Under the pieces are notes generated by a model. It was not told the DNA's origin. It ran no database searches and was given only the letters and a program-made list of their open reading frames with translations. From Mesorhizobium sp. Pch-S (lineage in GTDB: Bacteria; Pseudomonadota; Alphaproteobacteria; Rhizobiales; Rhizobiaceae), in NCBI RefSeq assembly GCF_004136315.1, contig NZ_CP029562.1, positions 806,001-870,000 on the forward strand: a stretch of 64,000 bases of DNA, read 5' to 3'. Position numbers and translations under genes: made by a program. Below, piece after piece: positions 1 through 10,624 of this stretch. Every line of letters starts with the position of its first letter. The stretch's first letter is position 1.

Positions 1-177
1 GGTATCTTCACCGACGTCGCGGCCGGCGCCGCAGCGATGACCTCGGCTGCGCGGCATTATACGCCCAATGGCTCGATTGCCCCTGCCTATGCCGCGCGCT
101 ACCAACTCTATGGCGAGATCAACCAGGCGATGAACCCGATGTGGGAACGCATCGCCAAGATGCAGGCGCAGCCGTGA
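1..177 (+). CDS. FGGY-family carbohydrate kinase, C-terminal fragment
   Basis: Only the last 58 residues are in the window; the gene begins upstream. The frame opens at base 1 and ends with TGA at 175-177. The tail has the usual FGGY kinase ending: a GIFTDVAAG helix start, a Y-x-P-N segment (residues 20-23 of the fragment) and a final helix with repeated Tyr residues (YAARYQLYGEI). Enzymes of this family phosphorylate sugars or polyols such as xylulose, but the substrate cannot be told from this piece. The stop overlaps the likely GTG start of the next gene, so the two are probably cotranscribed. Confidence 0.72.
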   Translation, partial: GIFTDVAAGAAAMTSAARHYTPNGSIAPAYAARYQLYGEINQAMNPMWERIAKMQAQP

Positions 178-1781
178 CCGAACCCGCTTCCTTCGGCGAA
201 TTCGACTTCGTGATCGTTGGCGCGGGTTCCGCCGGCTGTGTGCTGGCGAACCGCCTGTCGGCCGACCCGCGCAACAGGGTGCTTCTGCTCGAAGCCGGTG
301 GCAGCGACCGTTACCACTGGGTCGATATTCCGATCGGCTATCTCTACTGCATGGGCAATCCGCGCACCGACTGGCTGATGAAGACCGAGCCGGACGCCGG
401 GCTCAACGGACGCAGCCTCAACTATCCGCGCGGCAAGGTGCTCGGCGGCTGCTCGTCCATCAACGGCATGATCTACATGCGCGGCCAGGCCGCCGACTAT
501 GATGGCTGGCGCCAGGCCGGCAATGGCGGCTGGGGCTGGGACGACGTCCTGCCCTATTTCCGCAAGTCCGAGGATTATCACGGCGGCAACAGCGCCATGC
601 ACGGCGCCGGTGGCGAATGGCGGGTGGAGAAGCAGCGCCTGTCCTGGCCGATCCTCGATGCCTTCCGCGATGCCGCCGAGGAGCTCGGCATTCCGCGTAC
701 CGAAGACTTCAATAGCGGCACCAATGAAGGCTCCGGCTATTTCGAGGTCAACCAGAAGAAGGGCGTGCGCTGGAACACCTCCAAGGCGTTCCTGCGCGGC
801 ATCGTCGACCGCCCCAACCTGCGTGTGCTGACTGGTGCCGAGACCGAACGGCTCGTCTTCGATGGGCGCCGCGTCACCGGCGTGATCTTCAGCCATGAAG
901 GCAAATCGCAGTTCGCCAAGGCCGGCGAAACGATCCTGGCCGCAGGCGCCATCAACTCGCCGAAGATCCTCGAACTGTCCGGTATCGGCCGGCCGGACCT
1001 GCTGTCCGGTCTCGGCATCGAGACGCGGCATGCCTTGCAGGGCGTCGGCGAAAACCTGCAGGATCATCTGCAGATCCGCACCGTGTTCAAGGTGAAGAAC
1101 GCCGATACGCTGAACCAGCGCTACCACAATCTCGTGCGCCGCGCGGCGATGGGTGCGGAATACGCGTTGTGGCGCAGCGGCCCGCTGTCGATGGCGCCGA
1201 GCCAGCTTGGCATCTTCGCCCGCTCCGATGCCAGGCTCGCAACGCCGGATCTCGAATACCACGTGCAGCCGCTCAGCACCGACCGGCTGGGCGAGCCGCT
1301 GCATCGTTTCCCGGCAGTGACCGTTTCGGTCTGCAACCTGCGGCCCGAAAGCCGTGGCAGCGTGCATATGGAAAGCGCGGATGCGAAAGCGGCGGCGAAA
1401 ATCCGGCCGAACTATCTTTCGACCGAAGGCGACCGATATGTCGCGGTCGCCTCGATCGAACACGCGCGCCGGCTGATGAAGGCCAAGGCGATCGCGCGGT
1501 TCGTGCCGGAGGAGATGCTGCCTGGGCCGCAGATCACCGACCGGGACGATCTGGTGCGCAAGGTGGGCGACATCGCCACCACGATCTTCCACCCCGTCGG
1601 CACCTGCAAGATGGGTTCGGACGACATGGCCGTGGTCGATGAGCGGCTGCGCGTCCACGGCCTCGGCAGCCTGCGCGTCGTCGATGCCTCGATCATGCCG
1701 ACGATCGTCTCCGGCAACACCAATTCGCCCGTCATCATGATCGCCGAGAAGGCATCGGAGATGATCCTGCAGGATCGGTAG
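174..1781 (+). CDS. GMC-family FAD oxidoreductase (choline/alcohol dehydrogenase type)
   Basis: A flavoprotein of about 535 residues. The N-terminal Rossmann motif GAGSAG (about residues 16-21) is followed by the E-A-G-G that binds ADP-ribose. The second GMC signature GAINSPKILELSGIG lies near residue 260, and the C-terminal active-site segment HPVGTCKMG is followed by the GNTNSPV motif. Such enzymes oxidise alcohols or polyols to aldehydes or ketones. The GTG start at 174 overlaps the upstream kinase stop as GTGA, suggesting translational coupling; an in-frame ATG at 141 is possible but would add residues that match nothing in the family. Coupling to a sugar kinase suggests sugar or polyol catabolism, which is inference. 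Confidence 0.9.
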   Translation: MTEPASFGEFDFVIVGAGSAGCVLANRLSADPRNRVLLLEAGGSDRYHWVDIPIGYLYCMGNPRTDWLMKTEPDAGLNGRSLNYPRGKVLGGCSSINGMIYMRGQAADYDGWRQAGNGGWGWDDVLPYFRKSEDYHGGNSAMHGAGGEWRVEKQRLSWPILDAFRDAAEELGIPRTEDFNSGTNEGSGYFEVNQKKGVRWNTSKAFLRGIVDRPNLRVLTGAETERLVFDGRRVTGVIFSHEGKSQFAKAGETILAAGAINSPKILELSGIGRPDLLSGLGIETRHALQGVGENLQDHLQIRTVFKVKNADTLNQRYHNLVRRAAMGAEYALWRSGPLSMAPSQLGIFARSDARLATPDLEYHVQPLSTDRLGEPLHRFPAVTVSVCNLRPESRGSVHMESADAKAAAKIRPNYLSTEGDRYVAVASIEHARRLMKAKAIARFVPEEMLPGPQITDRDDLVRKVGDIATTIFHPVGTCKMGSDDMAVVDERLRVHGLGSLRVVDASIMPTIVSGNTNSPVIMIAEKASEMILQDR

Positions 1782-1817
1782 ACAAGTCCCCGCACTCTCT
1801 TAAAGTGGCATGCGACT

Positions 1818-2025
1818 GGAGCGTTTCCGTTTTTCACGGAAACGCGGAAACGCTCTAAGTTTTGTTTTAGTCGCTGGAGCGCTGCGCGTCCCCGGACGCG
1901 CAAAGGGCGCTCTGGCACTTTGATTTTGCGCATGACGGGTGGCGCAAGCTACCCAGGGTGGCGCATGCCACCCTGCCTTTCCGAAAATCGATGCCGATTT
2001 CGGAAAGGATCATGCGACAAAGCCG
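1818..2025. repeat. Composite intergenic palindromic repeat upstream of ureD
   Basis: Three palindromic modules follow each other between the GMC gene and ureD. The first (1821-1845) is GCGTTTCCGT, loop TTTTC, ACGGAAACGC. The second (about 1877-1912) has outer GAGCGC/GCGCTC arms around GCGCGTCC/GGACGCGC. The third (1979-2004) pairs TTCCGAAAATCG with CGATTTCGGAA and is followed by GGATCATGCGAC. The same modules recur near 13884, 22191, 22544, 34569 and 60345, always between genes, so this is a dispersed non-coding repeat family. Longer reading frames running into ureD or the GMC gene from here are repeat translation, not protein. Confidence 0.8.
1937..1973. repeat. Two tandem palindromes inserted inside the composite repeat
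   Basis: GGGTGGCGCATGCCACCC (1956-1973) is a perfect 18-bp palindrome. It is preceded by a degenerate copy, GGGTGGCGCAAGCTACCC (1937-1954), one base away. In the second copy of the composite repeat, at 22191-22292, the GCGCATGA sequence runs directly into the CCTTTCCGAAAATCG module with no such sequence between. These 37 bases therefore look like a second small element that entered the first. Two units only, with no spacer of CRISPR length. Confidence 0.6.
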
Positions 2026-2040
2026 GACAGGTGGGCACGC

Positions 2041-2877
2041 ATGCTGACGAAGAACGAAAGCCTGACGGAGCTTGCCCAGCAACGCGCCGTCGGACACGGC
2101 GCCATCCAGGTGGAGTGGCGGCATGGGCGATCACGCATCGCCCGCCTGTTCCAGGAGGGCTGCGCCAAGATCCGCATGCCGCGTGTGACACGCGACCCGT
2201 TCGAAGCCATCCTCATCAACACCGCTGGCGGACTGACCGGCGGCGATCGCCTGGACTGGACCGTCCGGGCCTGCGAAGGCACGTCGGCGGTTATCACCAC
2301 CCAGGCCTGCGAGCGCATCTACAGGTCGCCTGAAAGTGCAGCCGTCGTCGAAACGCGGCTGACCGCTGAAAAAGGCACGCATCTTGCTTGGCTTCCACAA
2401 GAGACGATCCTGTTCGACCGTTCGGCCCTGTCACGGCGGCTGGACGTCGACATGGACGGCAGCGCCACGGTGCTTCTGGTGGAGGCGGTGGTGTTTGGAA
2501 GGCAGGCGATGGGAGAGATCGTGACGGAAGCACGTTTCCATGACCGCTGGCGGGTCCGTGTCGATGGACAACCGATCCACGCCGAGGATTTCCGGCTTGG
2601 TCCTGATCTCGGCACGCAACTGGCTCGCGCGGCCATGGCAGCCGGCCAGCGCGCGCTGGCGACCGTGTTGCTGGTCGGTCCCCAAGCCGAGCGTCATCTG
2701 GAAGCGGCGCGTGCGATCGTCGGCGACGATGGCGCAGTCAGCACCTGGCAGGTCGGCGGCGTCGACAAGCTGCTGGCGAGGCTCCATGCGCCGGACAGCT
2801 ACAGCCTGCGCAAGCGACTGGCACCCCTGCTGCGCTTACTGAATGGGCAGTCGCTGCCTAAAGTTTGGTCGATCTAG
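2041..2877 (+). CDS. ureD: Urease accessory protein UreD
   Basis: A 278-residue UreD/UreH scaffold protein. UreD binds apo-urease and, with UreF and UreG, forms the complex that inserts nickel and the carbamylated lysine. The family block [12 protein letters not shown] (about residues 60-71) and the segment [11 protein letters not shown] (about 87-97) are present, and the C-terminus ends in the usual LP-x-VW. I chose ATG 2041 because upstream in-frame codons from 1939 are translated palindromic repeat. It opens the operon ureD-A-hupE-B-C-E-F-G. Confidence 0.95.
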   Translation: MLTKNESLTELAQQRAVGHGAIQVEWRHGRSRIARLFQEGCAKIRMPRVTRDPFEAILINTAGGLTGGDRLDWTVRACEGTSAVITTQACERIYRSPESAAVVETRLTAEKGTHLAWLPQETILFDRSALSRRLDVDMDGSATVLLVEAVVFGRQAMGEIVTEARFHDRWRVRVDGQPIHAEDFRLGPDLGTQLARAAMAAGQRALATVLLVGPQAERHLEAARAIVGDDGAVSTWQVGGVDKLLARLHAPDSYSLRKRLAPLLRLLNGQSLPKVWSI

Positions 2878-2901
2878 AACAACGAACGGTCCGGTTGAAT
2901 C

Positions 2902-3204
2902 ATGAATCTGACACCTCGGGAGAAGGACAAGCTCTTGGTCGCCATGGCGGCGATGGTTGCGCGCCGACGGCTGGAACGGGGCGTCAAGCTCAACCATCCG
3001 GAGGCGATCGCGCTGATCTCCGACTTCCTTGTCGAAGGCGCGCGCGACGGACGTTCCGTCGCCGACCTCATGGAGGCCGGCGCGCATGTCATCTCCCGCG
3101 CCCAGGTGATGGAGGGCGTGGCGGAGATGATCCACAACGTGCAGGTCGAGGCGACATTCCCGGACGGCACCAAGCTGGTGACCGTGCACGAACCGATCCG
3201 TTGA
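2902..3204 (+). CDS. ureA: Urease subunit gamma
   Basis: A 100-residue protein of exactly the usual UreA length. It starts [11 protein letters not shown] and carries [18 protein letters not shown] and the [11 protein letters not shown] block near residue 55. It packs with UreB and UreC to make the cytoplasmic (alpha-beta-gamma)3 urease that splits urea into ammonia and carbamate. It starts 24 bases after ureD. In this operon ureA and ureB are separate and are split by a hupE/ureJ gene. Confidence 0.97.
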   Translation: MNLTPREKDKLLVAMAAMVARRRLERGVKLNHPEAIALISDFLVEGARDGRSVADLMEAGAHVISRAQVMEGVAEMIHNVQVEATFPDGTKLVTVHEPIR

Positions 3205-3238
3205 AAACGGGCAGAAGCCAAGAGGAGAGACGACGGTG

Positions 3239-3829
3239 ATGAAGAAGACGACCCTGTTGACCACGATCGCGCTCAGCCTGGCGGCAAGCCCGGCTTTCGC
3301 CCATCTCAACCCTGCCGAACATGGTTCCTTTGCCGCCGGCTTCAGCCATCCCCTGTCCGGTCTGGACCACATCCTCGCCATGGTGGCGGTGGGCCTGTGG
3401 GCGGCGATGCTTGGCGGGCGGGCACTGTTCGTGGTACCGGCAGCCTTCGTCGGCGTCATGCTGCTGGGCTTTGTCGCCGGTCTCTACGGCATGCCGCTGC
3501 CATTCGTGGAGCCGATGATCCTCGCATCGGTGGTGGTGCTGGGCCTGCTCGTTGCGCTGGCGCTGCGGGTGCCGGCGGCAGCCGGCGCGATCATCGTTGG
3601 ATTCTTCGCCTTCTTCCACGGCCATGCGCATGGTGCCGAGATCGGCGCCGCGGCATTCGCCTCCTATGCCGCCGGGTTCGCGATCTCGACTGCCCTGCTC
3701 CATGGCGCCGGCATCCTGGTCGGCCTCGGCCTTGGTCGCCTGGGCGCGCGCGACAAGGCGCTTGTGGCAATGCGCATCGCCGGGGGTGCGACAGCGCTCG
3801 CCGGCATCGCGCTTGCGATCACCGGGTGA
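3239..3829 (+). CDS. ureJ: HupE/UreJ family membrane protein, probable nickel transporter
   Basis: About 196 residues with an N-terminal signal-like segment ([20 protein letters not shown]) and then roughly six hydrophobic helices. It has the HupE/UreJ hallmark [19 protein letters not shown] near residue 37 and a second His-rich motif, [12 protein letters not shown], near residue 122; these histidines are the likely metal ligands. Family members move nickel across the inner membrane, and placement between ureA and ureB fits nickel supply to urease. An AGGAG lies at 3223-3227. GTG at 3236 is an alternative start two residues' worth of sequence shift away from no recognisable difference in the mature protein. 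Confidence 0.88.
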   Translation: MKKTTLLTTIALSLAASPAFAHLNPAEHGSFAAGFSHPLSGLDHILAMVAVGLWAAMLGGRALFVVPAAFVGVMLLGFVAGLYGMPLPFVEPMILASVVVLGLLVALALRVPAAAGAIIVGFFAFFHGHAHGAEIGAAAFASYAAGFAISTALLHGAGILVGLGLGRLGARDKALVAMRIAGGATALAGIALAITG

Positions 3830-3836
3830 GGCCGCG

Positions 3837-4142
3837 ATGATCCCGGGAGAAATCATAACGCCCGACATCGATATCGAGCTGAACCAGGCTGCCGAGGCCC
3901 TTATCCTCAAGGTCGCCAATACAGGCGACCGGCCGATCCAGGTCGGCAGCCACTATCACTTCTTCGAGGTCAACGCGGCTTTGCGCTTCGACCGTGAAAA
4001 GACGCGGGGGCTGCGGCTGGACATTGCTGCCGGTACGGCCGTGCGGTTCGAACCGGGGCAGGAACGCGACGTATCGCTGGTTCCGTTCGGCGGCGAACGC
4101 GTCATCTACGGCTTTCGCCAGATGGTGATGGGAAAGCTCTAA
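3837..4142 (+). CDS. ureB: Urease subunit beta
   Basis: A 101-residue UreB. It starts MIPGEI, the family's nearly invariant beginning, and contains the conserved [10 protein letters not shown] block (about residues 38-47) and GERVIYGF near the end. It starts 7 bases after the hupE/ureJ stop. A longer open frame from 3552 lies inside the hupE gene in another phase and is not coding. It is a structural subunit of the urease trimer. Confidence 0.97.
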   Translation: MIPGEIITPDIDIELNQAAEALILKVANTGDRPIQVGSHYHFFEVNAALRFDREKTRGLRLDIAAGTAVRFEPGQERDVSLVPFGGERVIYGFRQMVMGKL

Positions 4143-4197
4143 GTTTGCGGCCGGTTCGCCGGCCTCCGCAACAGACATCCCCAGACGGAGACGTTCG

Positions 4198-5910
<1,713 letters not shown>

Positions 5911-5931
5911 TAGCCAAAGGGAGAGCCCACC

Positions 5932-6441
5932 ATGCGGGCCATCGAGATCATCCGTGCCGGTGAGACGCACCGTCAGCGGCCCCCTGCCGATCATGCCGTG
6001 CTGGAGCGCGACGAACGGCATCTGCGCCGCAAACTCATCCTGCTGGCAAGCGGCGAGAAGCTGCTGGCCGACTTCACCGCGCCGGTCGTGCTGGAACATG
6101 GCGACAGGCTGCTGACGGAAGACGGCCGCGAGATCGAAATCCGGGCGGCGCGGGAGCCTCTGCTGGAGATCCGCGGGCGCGACGCACTGCATATTGCGGA
6201 ACTCGCCTGGCACATCGGCAACCGGCACCTCGCCGCACAGATCGAAGGCGACCGCATCGTGATCCTGCGCGACCACGTCATCAAGGCGATGCTCGAGGGG
6301 CTGGGGGCAACGGTGCACGAGATCGACGCCATTTTCAGTCCGCTGCGCGGTGCCTATTCCGGCGGGCATCATCACCACCATCACGATGACGACCACCATG
6401 ATCATCATCACGGCGGGGGCCATGACCACCACCACGACTGA
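5932..6441 (+). CDS. ureE: Urease accessory nickel chaperone UreE with histidine-rich tail
   Basis: A 169-residue UreE. The first 140 or so residues hold the peptide-binding domain and the metal-binding domain, including the [14 protein letters not shown] segment (here [11 protein letters not shown]). The last 25 residues are extremely His/Asp/Gly rich, with 15 histidines in about 24 positions, like the nickel-storing tails of Klebsiella and Bradyrhizobium proteins. UreE dimers deliver nickel to UreG. The last 20 bases of the gene, all within the His-tail codons, are also the first bases of ureF. Confidence 0.96.
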   Translation: MRAIEIIRAGETHRQRPPADHAVLERDERHLRRKLILLASGEKLLADFTAPVVLEHGDRLLTEDGREIEIRAAREPLLEIRGRDALHIAELAWHIGNRHLAAQIEGDRIVILRDHVIKAMLEGLGATVHEIDAIFSPLRGAYSGGHHHHHHDDDHHDHHHGGGHDHHHD

Positions 6442-7099
6442 TCCCGGCCATGCGCTGCCGAGGCTGCTGGCCTGGCTCTCGCCGGTCTTCCCGGTCGGCT
6501 CCTACAGCTACAGCCATGGCCTCGAACAGGCGGTGCATGACGGGCTGGTCGTCGACACCGGCAGCCTGGAAACCTGGCTGGGCGATCTCGTCGAATGCGG
6601 ATCGGCCTGGAACGACGCCTTGCTGCTCGCGGAAAGCTGGCGACTGGCGCGCGAGAGCAACGATCTCGCCGGCGTCGCGGCGCTGGCGGAGGCCCTGGCC
6701 GGCGGCCGCGAGCGCCATCTGGAAAGCCTCTCTCAGGGTTCGGCCTTCCTTGAGGCCGCGCAAAGCTGGCCCTGCGCCGTCCTGCAGCGCTTGCCGCGTC
6801 CCTGCGCCTACGCTGTCGCCGTCGGCGCCGTCGCGGCCGCCCATGACATCGCGCTGACCAGCACGCTCACCGCATTCCTGCAGGCCTTCACGCTCAACCA
6901 GCTGCAGGCTTCGATCCGGCTCTCGGTGACCGGCCAGAGCGGCGTTACGGCATTGATGGCCAGGCTGGAACCCGTTGTCCTCGATACTGCGCGACGCGCG
7001 GCGCACGCGACCCTTGACGATCTCGGCTCGGCGACGTTCCTTGGCGAGGTCATGGCCATCAGACATGAAACCCTGCATTCGAGGCTTTTTCGCTCATGA
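6422..7099 (+). CDS. ureF: Urease accessory protein UreF
   Basis: A 225-residue UreF, which acts as a GTPase-gating partner of UreG in the activation complex. The diagnostic block [19 protein letters not shown] lies at about residues 17-35, and the C-terminal helices are typical. The ATG at 6422 sits inside the ureE histidine tail and gives a normal N-terminus ([18 protein letters not shown]). In-frame ATGs up to 6350 lie deeper in ureE and would add a Thr/Ile-rich stretch that is just the His-codon repeat read in another phase. Confidence 0.95.
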   Translation: MTTTTTDPGHALPRLLAWLSPVFPVGSYSYSHGLEQAVHDGLVVDTGSLETWLGDLVECGSAWNDALLLAESWRLARESNDLAGVAALAEALAGGRERHLESLSQGSAFLEAAQSWPCAVLQRLPRPCAYAVAVGAVAAAHDIALTSTLTAFLQAFTLNQLQASIRLSVTGQSGVTALMARLEPVVLDTARRAAHATLDDLGSATFLGEVMAIRHETLHSRLFRS

Positions 7100-7734
7100 C
7101 ACAGAAAAACGGCCCCCTGCGTGTCGGCATCGGCGGACCTGTCGGTTCCGGCAAGACGACGCTGACCGAGAAGCTCTGCAAGGCACTGCGCGACCGCTAT
7201 TCGATCGCTGTGGTGACCAACGACATCTACACGCGGGAAGACGCCTTGATCCTGGCGCGACACCAGGCATTGCCGGAAGACCGTATCATGGGCGTGGAAA
7301 CCGGCGGCTGTCCGCACACTGCGATCCGCGAGGACGCGTCGATCAACCTGCAGGCGATCGCCGAGATGAACCGGCGTTTTCCCGATCTCGACATCGTCTT
7401 CATCGAATCGGGCGGCGACAATCTAGCCGCCACCTTCTCGCCCGACCTGGCCGACCTGACGCTCTACGTCATCTCGGTCTGCCAGGGTGAGGAAATCCCG
7501 CGCAAGGGCGGTCCGGGCATCACCCGCTCCGATTTCCTGGTGATCAACAAGAGCGATCTCGCGCCCTACGTCCATGTCGATCTCGACGTGATGGAAGCCG
7601 ATGCCGCCAGGATGCGCGGCAAGCGCCCGTTCGTCTTCACCGACCTGCATCGCGGCAAGGGCCTGCAGGAGGTCATCGACTTCATCGTCGAGCATGGTGG
7701 CCTCAGCGAAGACGCGACAAGACTTTCCGCCTGA
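7096..7734 (+). CDS. ureG: Urease accessory GTPase UreG
   Basis: A 212-residue SIMIBI-class GTPase that powers nickel insertion. The P-loop [11 protein letters not shown] lies at residues 13-23, and the invariant metal-binding Cys-Pro-His is in [17 protein letters not shown] near residue 75. The [11 protein letters not shown] guanine-recognition segment is near residue 150. The ATG overlaps the ureF stop by four bases (ATGA), suggesting coupled translation. It is the last gene of the urease operon; the next gene is on the other strand, 8 bases away. Confidence 0.97.
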   Translation: MTQKNGPLRVGIGGPVGSGKTTLTEKLCKALRDRYSIAVVTNDIYTREDALILARHQALPEDRIMGVETGGCPHTAIREDASINLQAIAEMNRRFPDLDIVFIESGGDNLAATFSPDLADLTLYVISVCQGEEIPRKGGPGITRSDFLVINKSDLAPYVHVDLDVMEADAARMRGKRPFVFTDLHRGKGLQEVIDFIVEHGGLSEDATRLSA

Positions 7735-7742
7735 GGCGCAGA

Positions 7743-8624
7743 TCAGGCCACGCGGGCGTCCGGCTTCTCGCCGTTTGCCGCATCCAGCAGGTGCCGGTAG
7801 CGCCGCGATCCCCTAATCTCCGTCCCTTCACTGGTCCGGATCCGGACATCCCCGTCACCCAGTGGCACGATCTCGACAATCCTGGCGCGGTTGACGATCC
7901 AGGAGCGGTGCACACGCACCGCGTCGACGCCGGCCGCGTGCAGCTGCGCCTCAAGCGCAGAGAGGCTGATACGCACAAGATGCGTGCTGCCCCTGGCATG
8001 CACGTCGACATAATTGGCGGCGGCACGTGCCCACTCGACTGCATGCGCATCGAGAAGAATGGTACGGCCACCTGATTTCAGCGTCAGGCGTGCGGGCTCG
8101 CCTTGTCTTTCCTGGCGAGAGTGACGGCGATTGAACTCGATGCTGCGCACCAGTGTCAGCATCAGCAGGATCACGGCATAGGTCAGCGCATCCTTGCGAT
8201 ATTCATAGGCAAGGTCGGTCAACGGCTCATCGAAGAAGCCATAGGCCTGTCCCAGAGCGACGGCGAAGACGACCTTGCGCAGCAGAACCATGCCGGCGAC
8301 ATGCAGGGCCGAAAAAACGATGCTGCCGGCAACATGGGCACCAATCGCGCGTGGCAGACCGGGCATGGCGAGCCGGAAGCGCCGCTCCCACAACGCCACC
8401 AGCGGCACCAGCACGATGATCACGACCGCACTCGAATATTCCTCGATCCAGGGAATGCGGCCATCCAGGACACGCCCGCTGCGCATGGCGTCGGTGTTCA
8501 ACGTCGTTGCGTTGACGAAGGCAATGACAGCCAGAAAGGCGGCGGCCAGCAGCAAAACGCGCAGCAGGATGCGGCGATCGAGGTCGATCCGGTCGGCAGG
8601 CGGTTGCGTCATGGCAGCGATCAT
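7743..8624 (-). CDS. Membrane-bound LytTR-domain transcriptional regulator
   Basis: About 293 residues. The N-terminal half has four predicted transmembrane helices (around residues 20-40, 60-80, 92-122 and 152-170). The C-terminal hundred residues form a LytTR DNA-binding domain: ARLTLKSGGRTILLDAHAVEWARAAANYVDVHA, then the typical VHRSWIVNRARI block. No response-regulator receiver domain is present, so the membrane part is probably the sensor. ATG 8624 was chosen because it leaves only a short cytoplasmic lead before the first helix; upstream frame to 8936 is low-complexity overlap with the divergent gene. It may control that divergent flavoprotein gene, which is inference. Confidence 0.85.
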   Translation of the reverse strand: MIAAMTQPPADRIDLDRRILLRVLLLAAAFLAVIAFVNATTLNTDAMRSGRVLDGRIPWIEEYSSAVVIIVLVPLVALWERRFRLAMPGLPRAIGAHVAGSIVFSALHVAGMVLLRKVVFAVALGQAYGFFDEPLTDLAYEYRKDALTYAVILLMLTLVRSIEFNRRHSRQERQGEPARLTLKSGGRTILLDAHAVEWARAAANYVDVHARGSTHLVRISLSALEAQLHAAGVDAVRVHRSWIVNRARIVEIVPLGDGDVRIRTSEGTEIRGSRRYRHLLDAANGEKPDARVA

Positions 8625-8806
8625 GCCCGACCGGATCGAACCGGAAAAGACCGATGTTCGGCACTGGTCCCGGCAGGGCCGCCGGTCGTCCCTCGACATC
8701 GTTTCGCTGCCGCCGCTCGTCCCATCGGGCCAAGCTTCGTCCCCTGCCTGTTCCCCGCCGCAGGCCATCCGCTGTAGCTCTCCTGCCCGCAGCTGGCACG
8801 GAGACG

Positions 8807-10609
8807 ATGGACATGAACAGGCGGGATTTCCTGCAGATGATGGCGGCGACCGCTCCCATCGCCCTGGGCGGATGGGGTGATGCCTGCGCAGGCACTGCAC
8901 CAGCCAGAGTGCGTCCGGGCGATGCCGGCTGGCCATCGCAGCAGGCGTGGGAAAAACTCAGCCAGGACGTCGGGGGCCGGCTGATCAAGCTGGCGTCTCC
9001 TTTCGATGCCTGCATTGGCTCACCGGACGGTGTCGGCTGCACGCAATTCTGGAGGAGCCTTCACAATCCCTTCTTCCTCGGCGATGACCCGGCGCTGACC
9101 CAGACGCTCGGCTGGGTTGACGCCTGGACGTCCAGACCGAGCGCCTATGCGGTTGCGGCGCGTTCGACGACGGATGTGGTGGCAGCCGTGAATTTCGCCC
9201 GCGGCAACCAGTTGCGGCTGGTGGTCAAGGGCGGCGGCCACAGCTACCAGGGCACGTCCAATGCGGCGGACTCGCTGCTGATCTGGACCCGCCACATGGA
9301 TGAGGTGACCATCCACGACAGCTTCCTGCCATCAGGCTGCGAAGGAGAAGCCGTGCCCGCTGTCTCGGTCGGGGCCGGTGTGTTGTGGGGCAAGGCCTAC
9401 AATGAGGTCACCACCAAGGCTGGTCGTTATGTGCAAGGCGGCGGCTGCCTGACGGTCGGTGTCGCCGGCCTGATCCAGAGCGGTGGCTTCGGCAGCTTCT
9501 CCAAGGCCTATGGGCTCGCCGCAGCGAGTCTCCTGGAAGCGGAAGTGGTGACCGCGGACGGTCAGATCAGGATCGCCAGCGCCTGCACCAATCCCGACCT
9601 CTACTGGGCGATCAAGGGCGGTGGCGGTGGCGGCTTCGGTGTCGTGACGCGGCTGACCTTGCGCACCCATGCCTTGCCCGAGTTTTTTGGCGTCGTGTCG
9701 ATGACCGTCCAGGCAAGTTCGGATGAGAGCTACAAGCGACTGATCGCTCGCGTCATGGACCTCTATGCGGATGCCCTGTTCAACCCGAACTGGGGCGAGC
9801 AGATCATCTTCCGCTCCGGCAACGTACTTGTCATCAACATGCTGTTCCAGGGCATCGAGCAGAAGCGGGCCGAGGCCATCTGGCAGCCTTTCCTCGACTG
9901 GCTGCAAGCCGCAAGGCAGGATTTCCAGCTGCAGGCCGGCCCCGTCTTCATCGCCGCACCGGCACGCCACTTCTGGGATCCGCGCTTCCTGGAGAAGGTC
10001 CCTGGCGCCGTGCTGTTCGACGATCGCCCTGGTGCCTCCGCCGACAACATCTTCTGGGCCGGCAATCTCAAGGAGGCCGGCCAGGTGCTGCACGGCTATC
10101 AGTCGGCCTGGCTGCCCGCCTCGCTGCTTGCCAGGGAGCGCCGTGAAGCGCTGGCTGCAATGCTGTTTGCCTCCAGCCGCCACAGGAGCGTTTCACTGCA
10201 CACCAACAAGGGGCTTGCCGGGGCTCCGCCGGCGATCATCGAACAGGCGCGCGATACCGCGATCAATCCGGCGGTGCTGGACGCTTTCGCGCTGCTGATC
10301 AGTGCCGCTGAAGGACCACCCGCCTATGCCGGCATAGCCGGCCATGAACCCGACGCCACCAAAGCGAGGAGGAATGCCGAAGCCATCGGCAAGGCGATGG
10401 ACGAGGTTCGGCACGTCGTCCCGCGCCCTGGCTCCTACGTCGCCGAGAGCAACTTCTTCGAGGAACATTGGCAGGAGGCATTCTGGGGCGCGAACTACCC
10501 TCGGCTGCTCGCCGTGAAGAATCGCTACGATGCGGATGGGCTTTTCATCAGCCATCACGGTGTCGGCAGCGAGCGCTGGAGCGCCGACGGCTTTACGAAA
10601 AAACCCTGA
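8807..10609 (+). CDS. Tat-exported FAD-linked oxidase, berberine-bridge type
   Basis: About 600 residues. It starts with a twin-arginine signal (NRRDFLQMMAATAPIALGGWG), so a folded, cofactor-loaded periplasmic enzyme is expected. A PCMH-type FAD-binding domain follows, with GGGHSYQGTS, whose His is the usual covalent FAD attachment site, and GGGCLTVGVAG, whose Cys is the second attachment site in bicovalent flavoproteins. The C-terminus has the BBE segment NYPRLLAVKNRYDADGLF and ends HHGVGSERWS. Such enzymes oxidise sugars, alkaloids or alcohols with oxygen or another acceptor; the substrate is unknown. ATG 8813 is an alternative start with better spacing from GGAG at 8800-8803. Confidence 0.87.
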   Translation: MDMNRRDFLQMMAATAPIALGGWGDACAGTAPARVRPGDAGWPSQQAWEKLSQDVGGRLIKLASPFDACIGSPDGVGCTQFWRSLHNPFFLGDDPALTQTLGWVDAWTSRPSAYAVAARSTTDVVAAVNFARGNQLRLVVKGGGHSYQGTSNAADSLLIWTRHMDEVTIHDSFLPSGCEGEAVPAVSVGAGVLWGKAYNEVTTKAGRYVQGGGCLTVGVAGLIQSGGFGSFSKAYGLAAASLLEAEVVTADGQIRIASACTNPDLYWAIKGGGGGGFGVVTRLTLRTHALPEFFGVVSMTVQASSDESYKRLIARVMDLYADALFNPNWGEQIIFRSGNVLVINMLFQGIEQKRAEAIWQPFLDWLQAARQDFQLQAGPVFIAAPARHFWDPRFLEKVPGAVLFDDRPGASADNIFWAGNLKEAGQVLHGYQSAWLPASLLARERREALAAMLFASSRHRSVSLHTNKGLAGAPPAIIEQARDTAINPAVLDAFALLISAAEGPPAYAGIAGHEPDATKARRNAEAIGKAMDEVRHVVPRPGSYVAESNFFEEHWQEAFWGANYPRLLAVKNRYDADGLFISHHGVGSERWSADGFTKKP

Positions 10610-10624
10610 CGCCCGTCACGCCGC

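Noticed and set aside
108..1658. A 516-codon open frame on the minus strand opposite the GMC oxidoreductase
   Set aside because: It mirrors the codon pattern of the GMC gene, has an Arg/His/Gly/Ala-biased composition with no family motif, and the plus-strand gene has every expected motif.
1937..1973. Tandem palindromes that could be taken for a small CRISPR array
   Set aside because: Only two imperfect units one base apart, no spacers, no cas genes in the window.
6361..6440. CAT/CAC repeat as a microsatellite or assembly artefact
   Set aside because: The frame stays intact to a proper stop and His-rich tails are normal in UreE; ureF begins correctly inside it.
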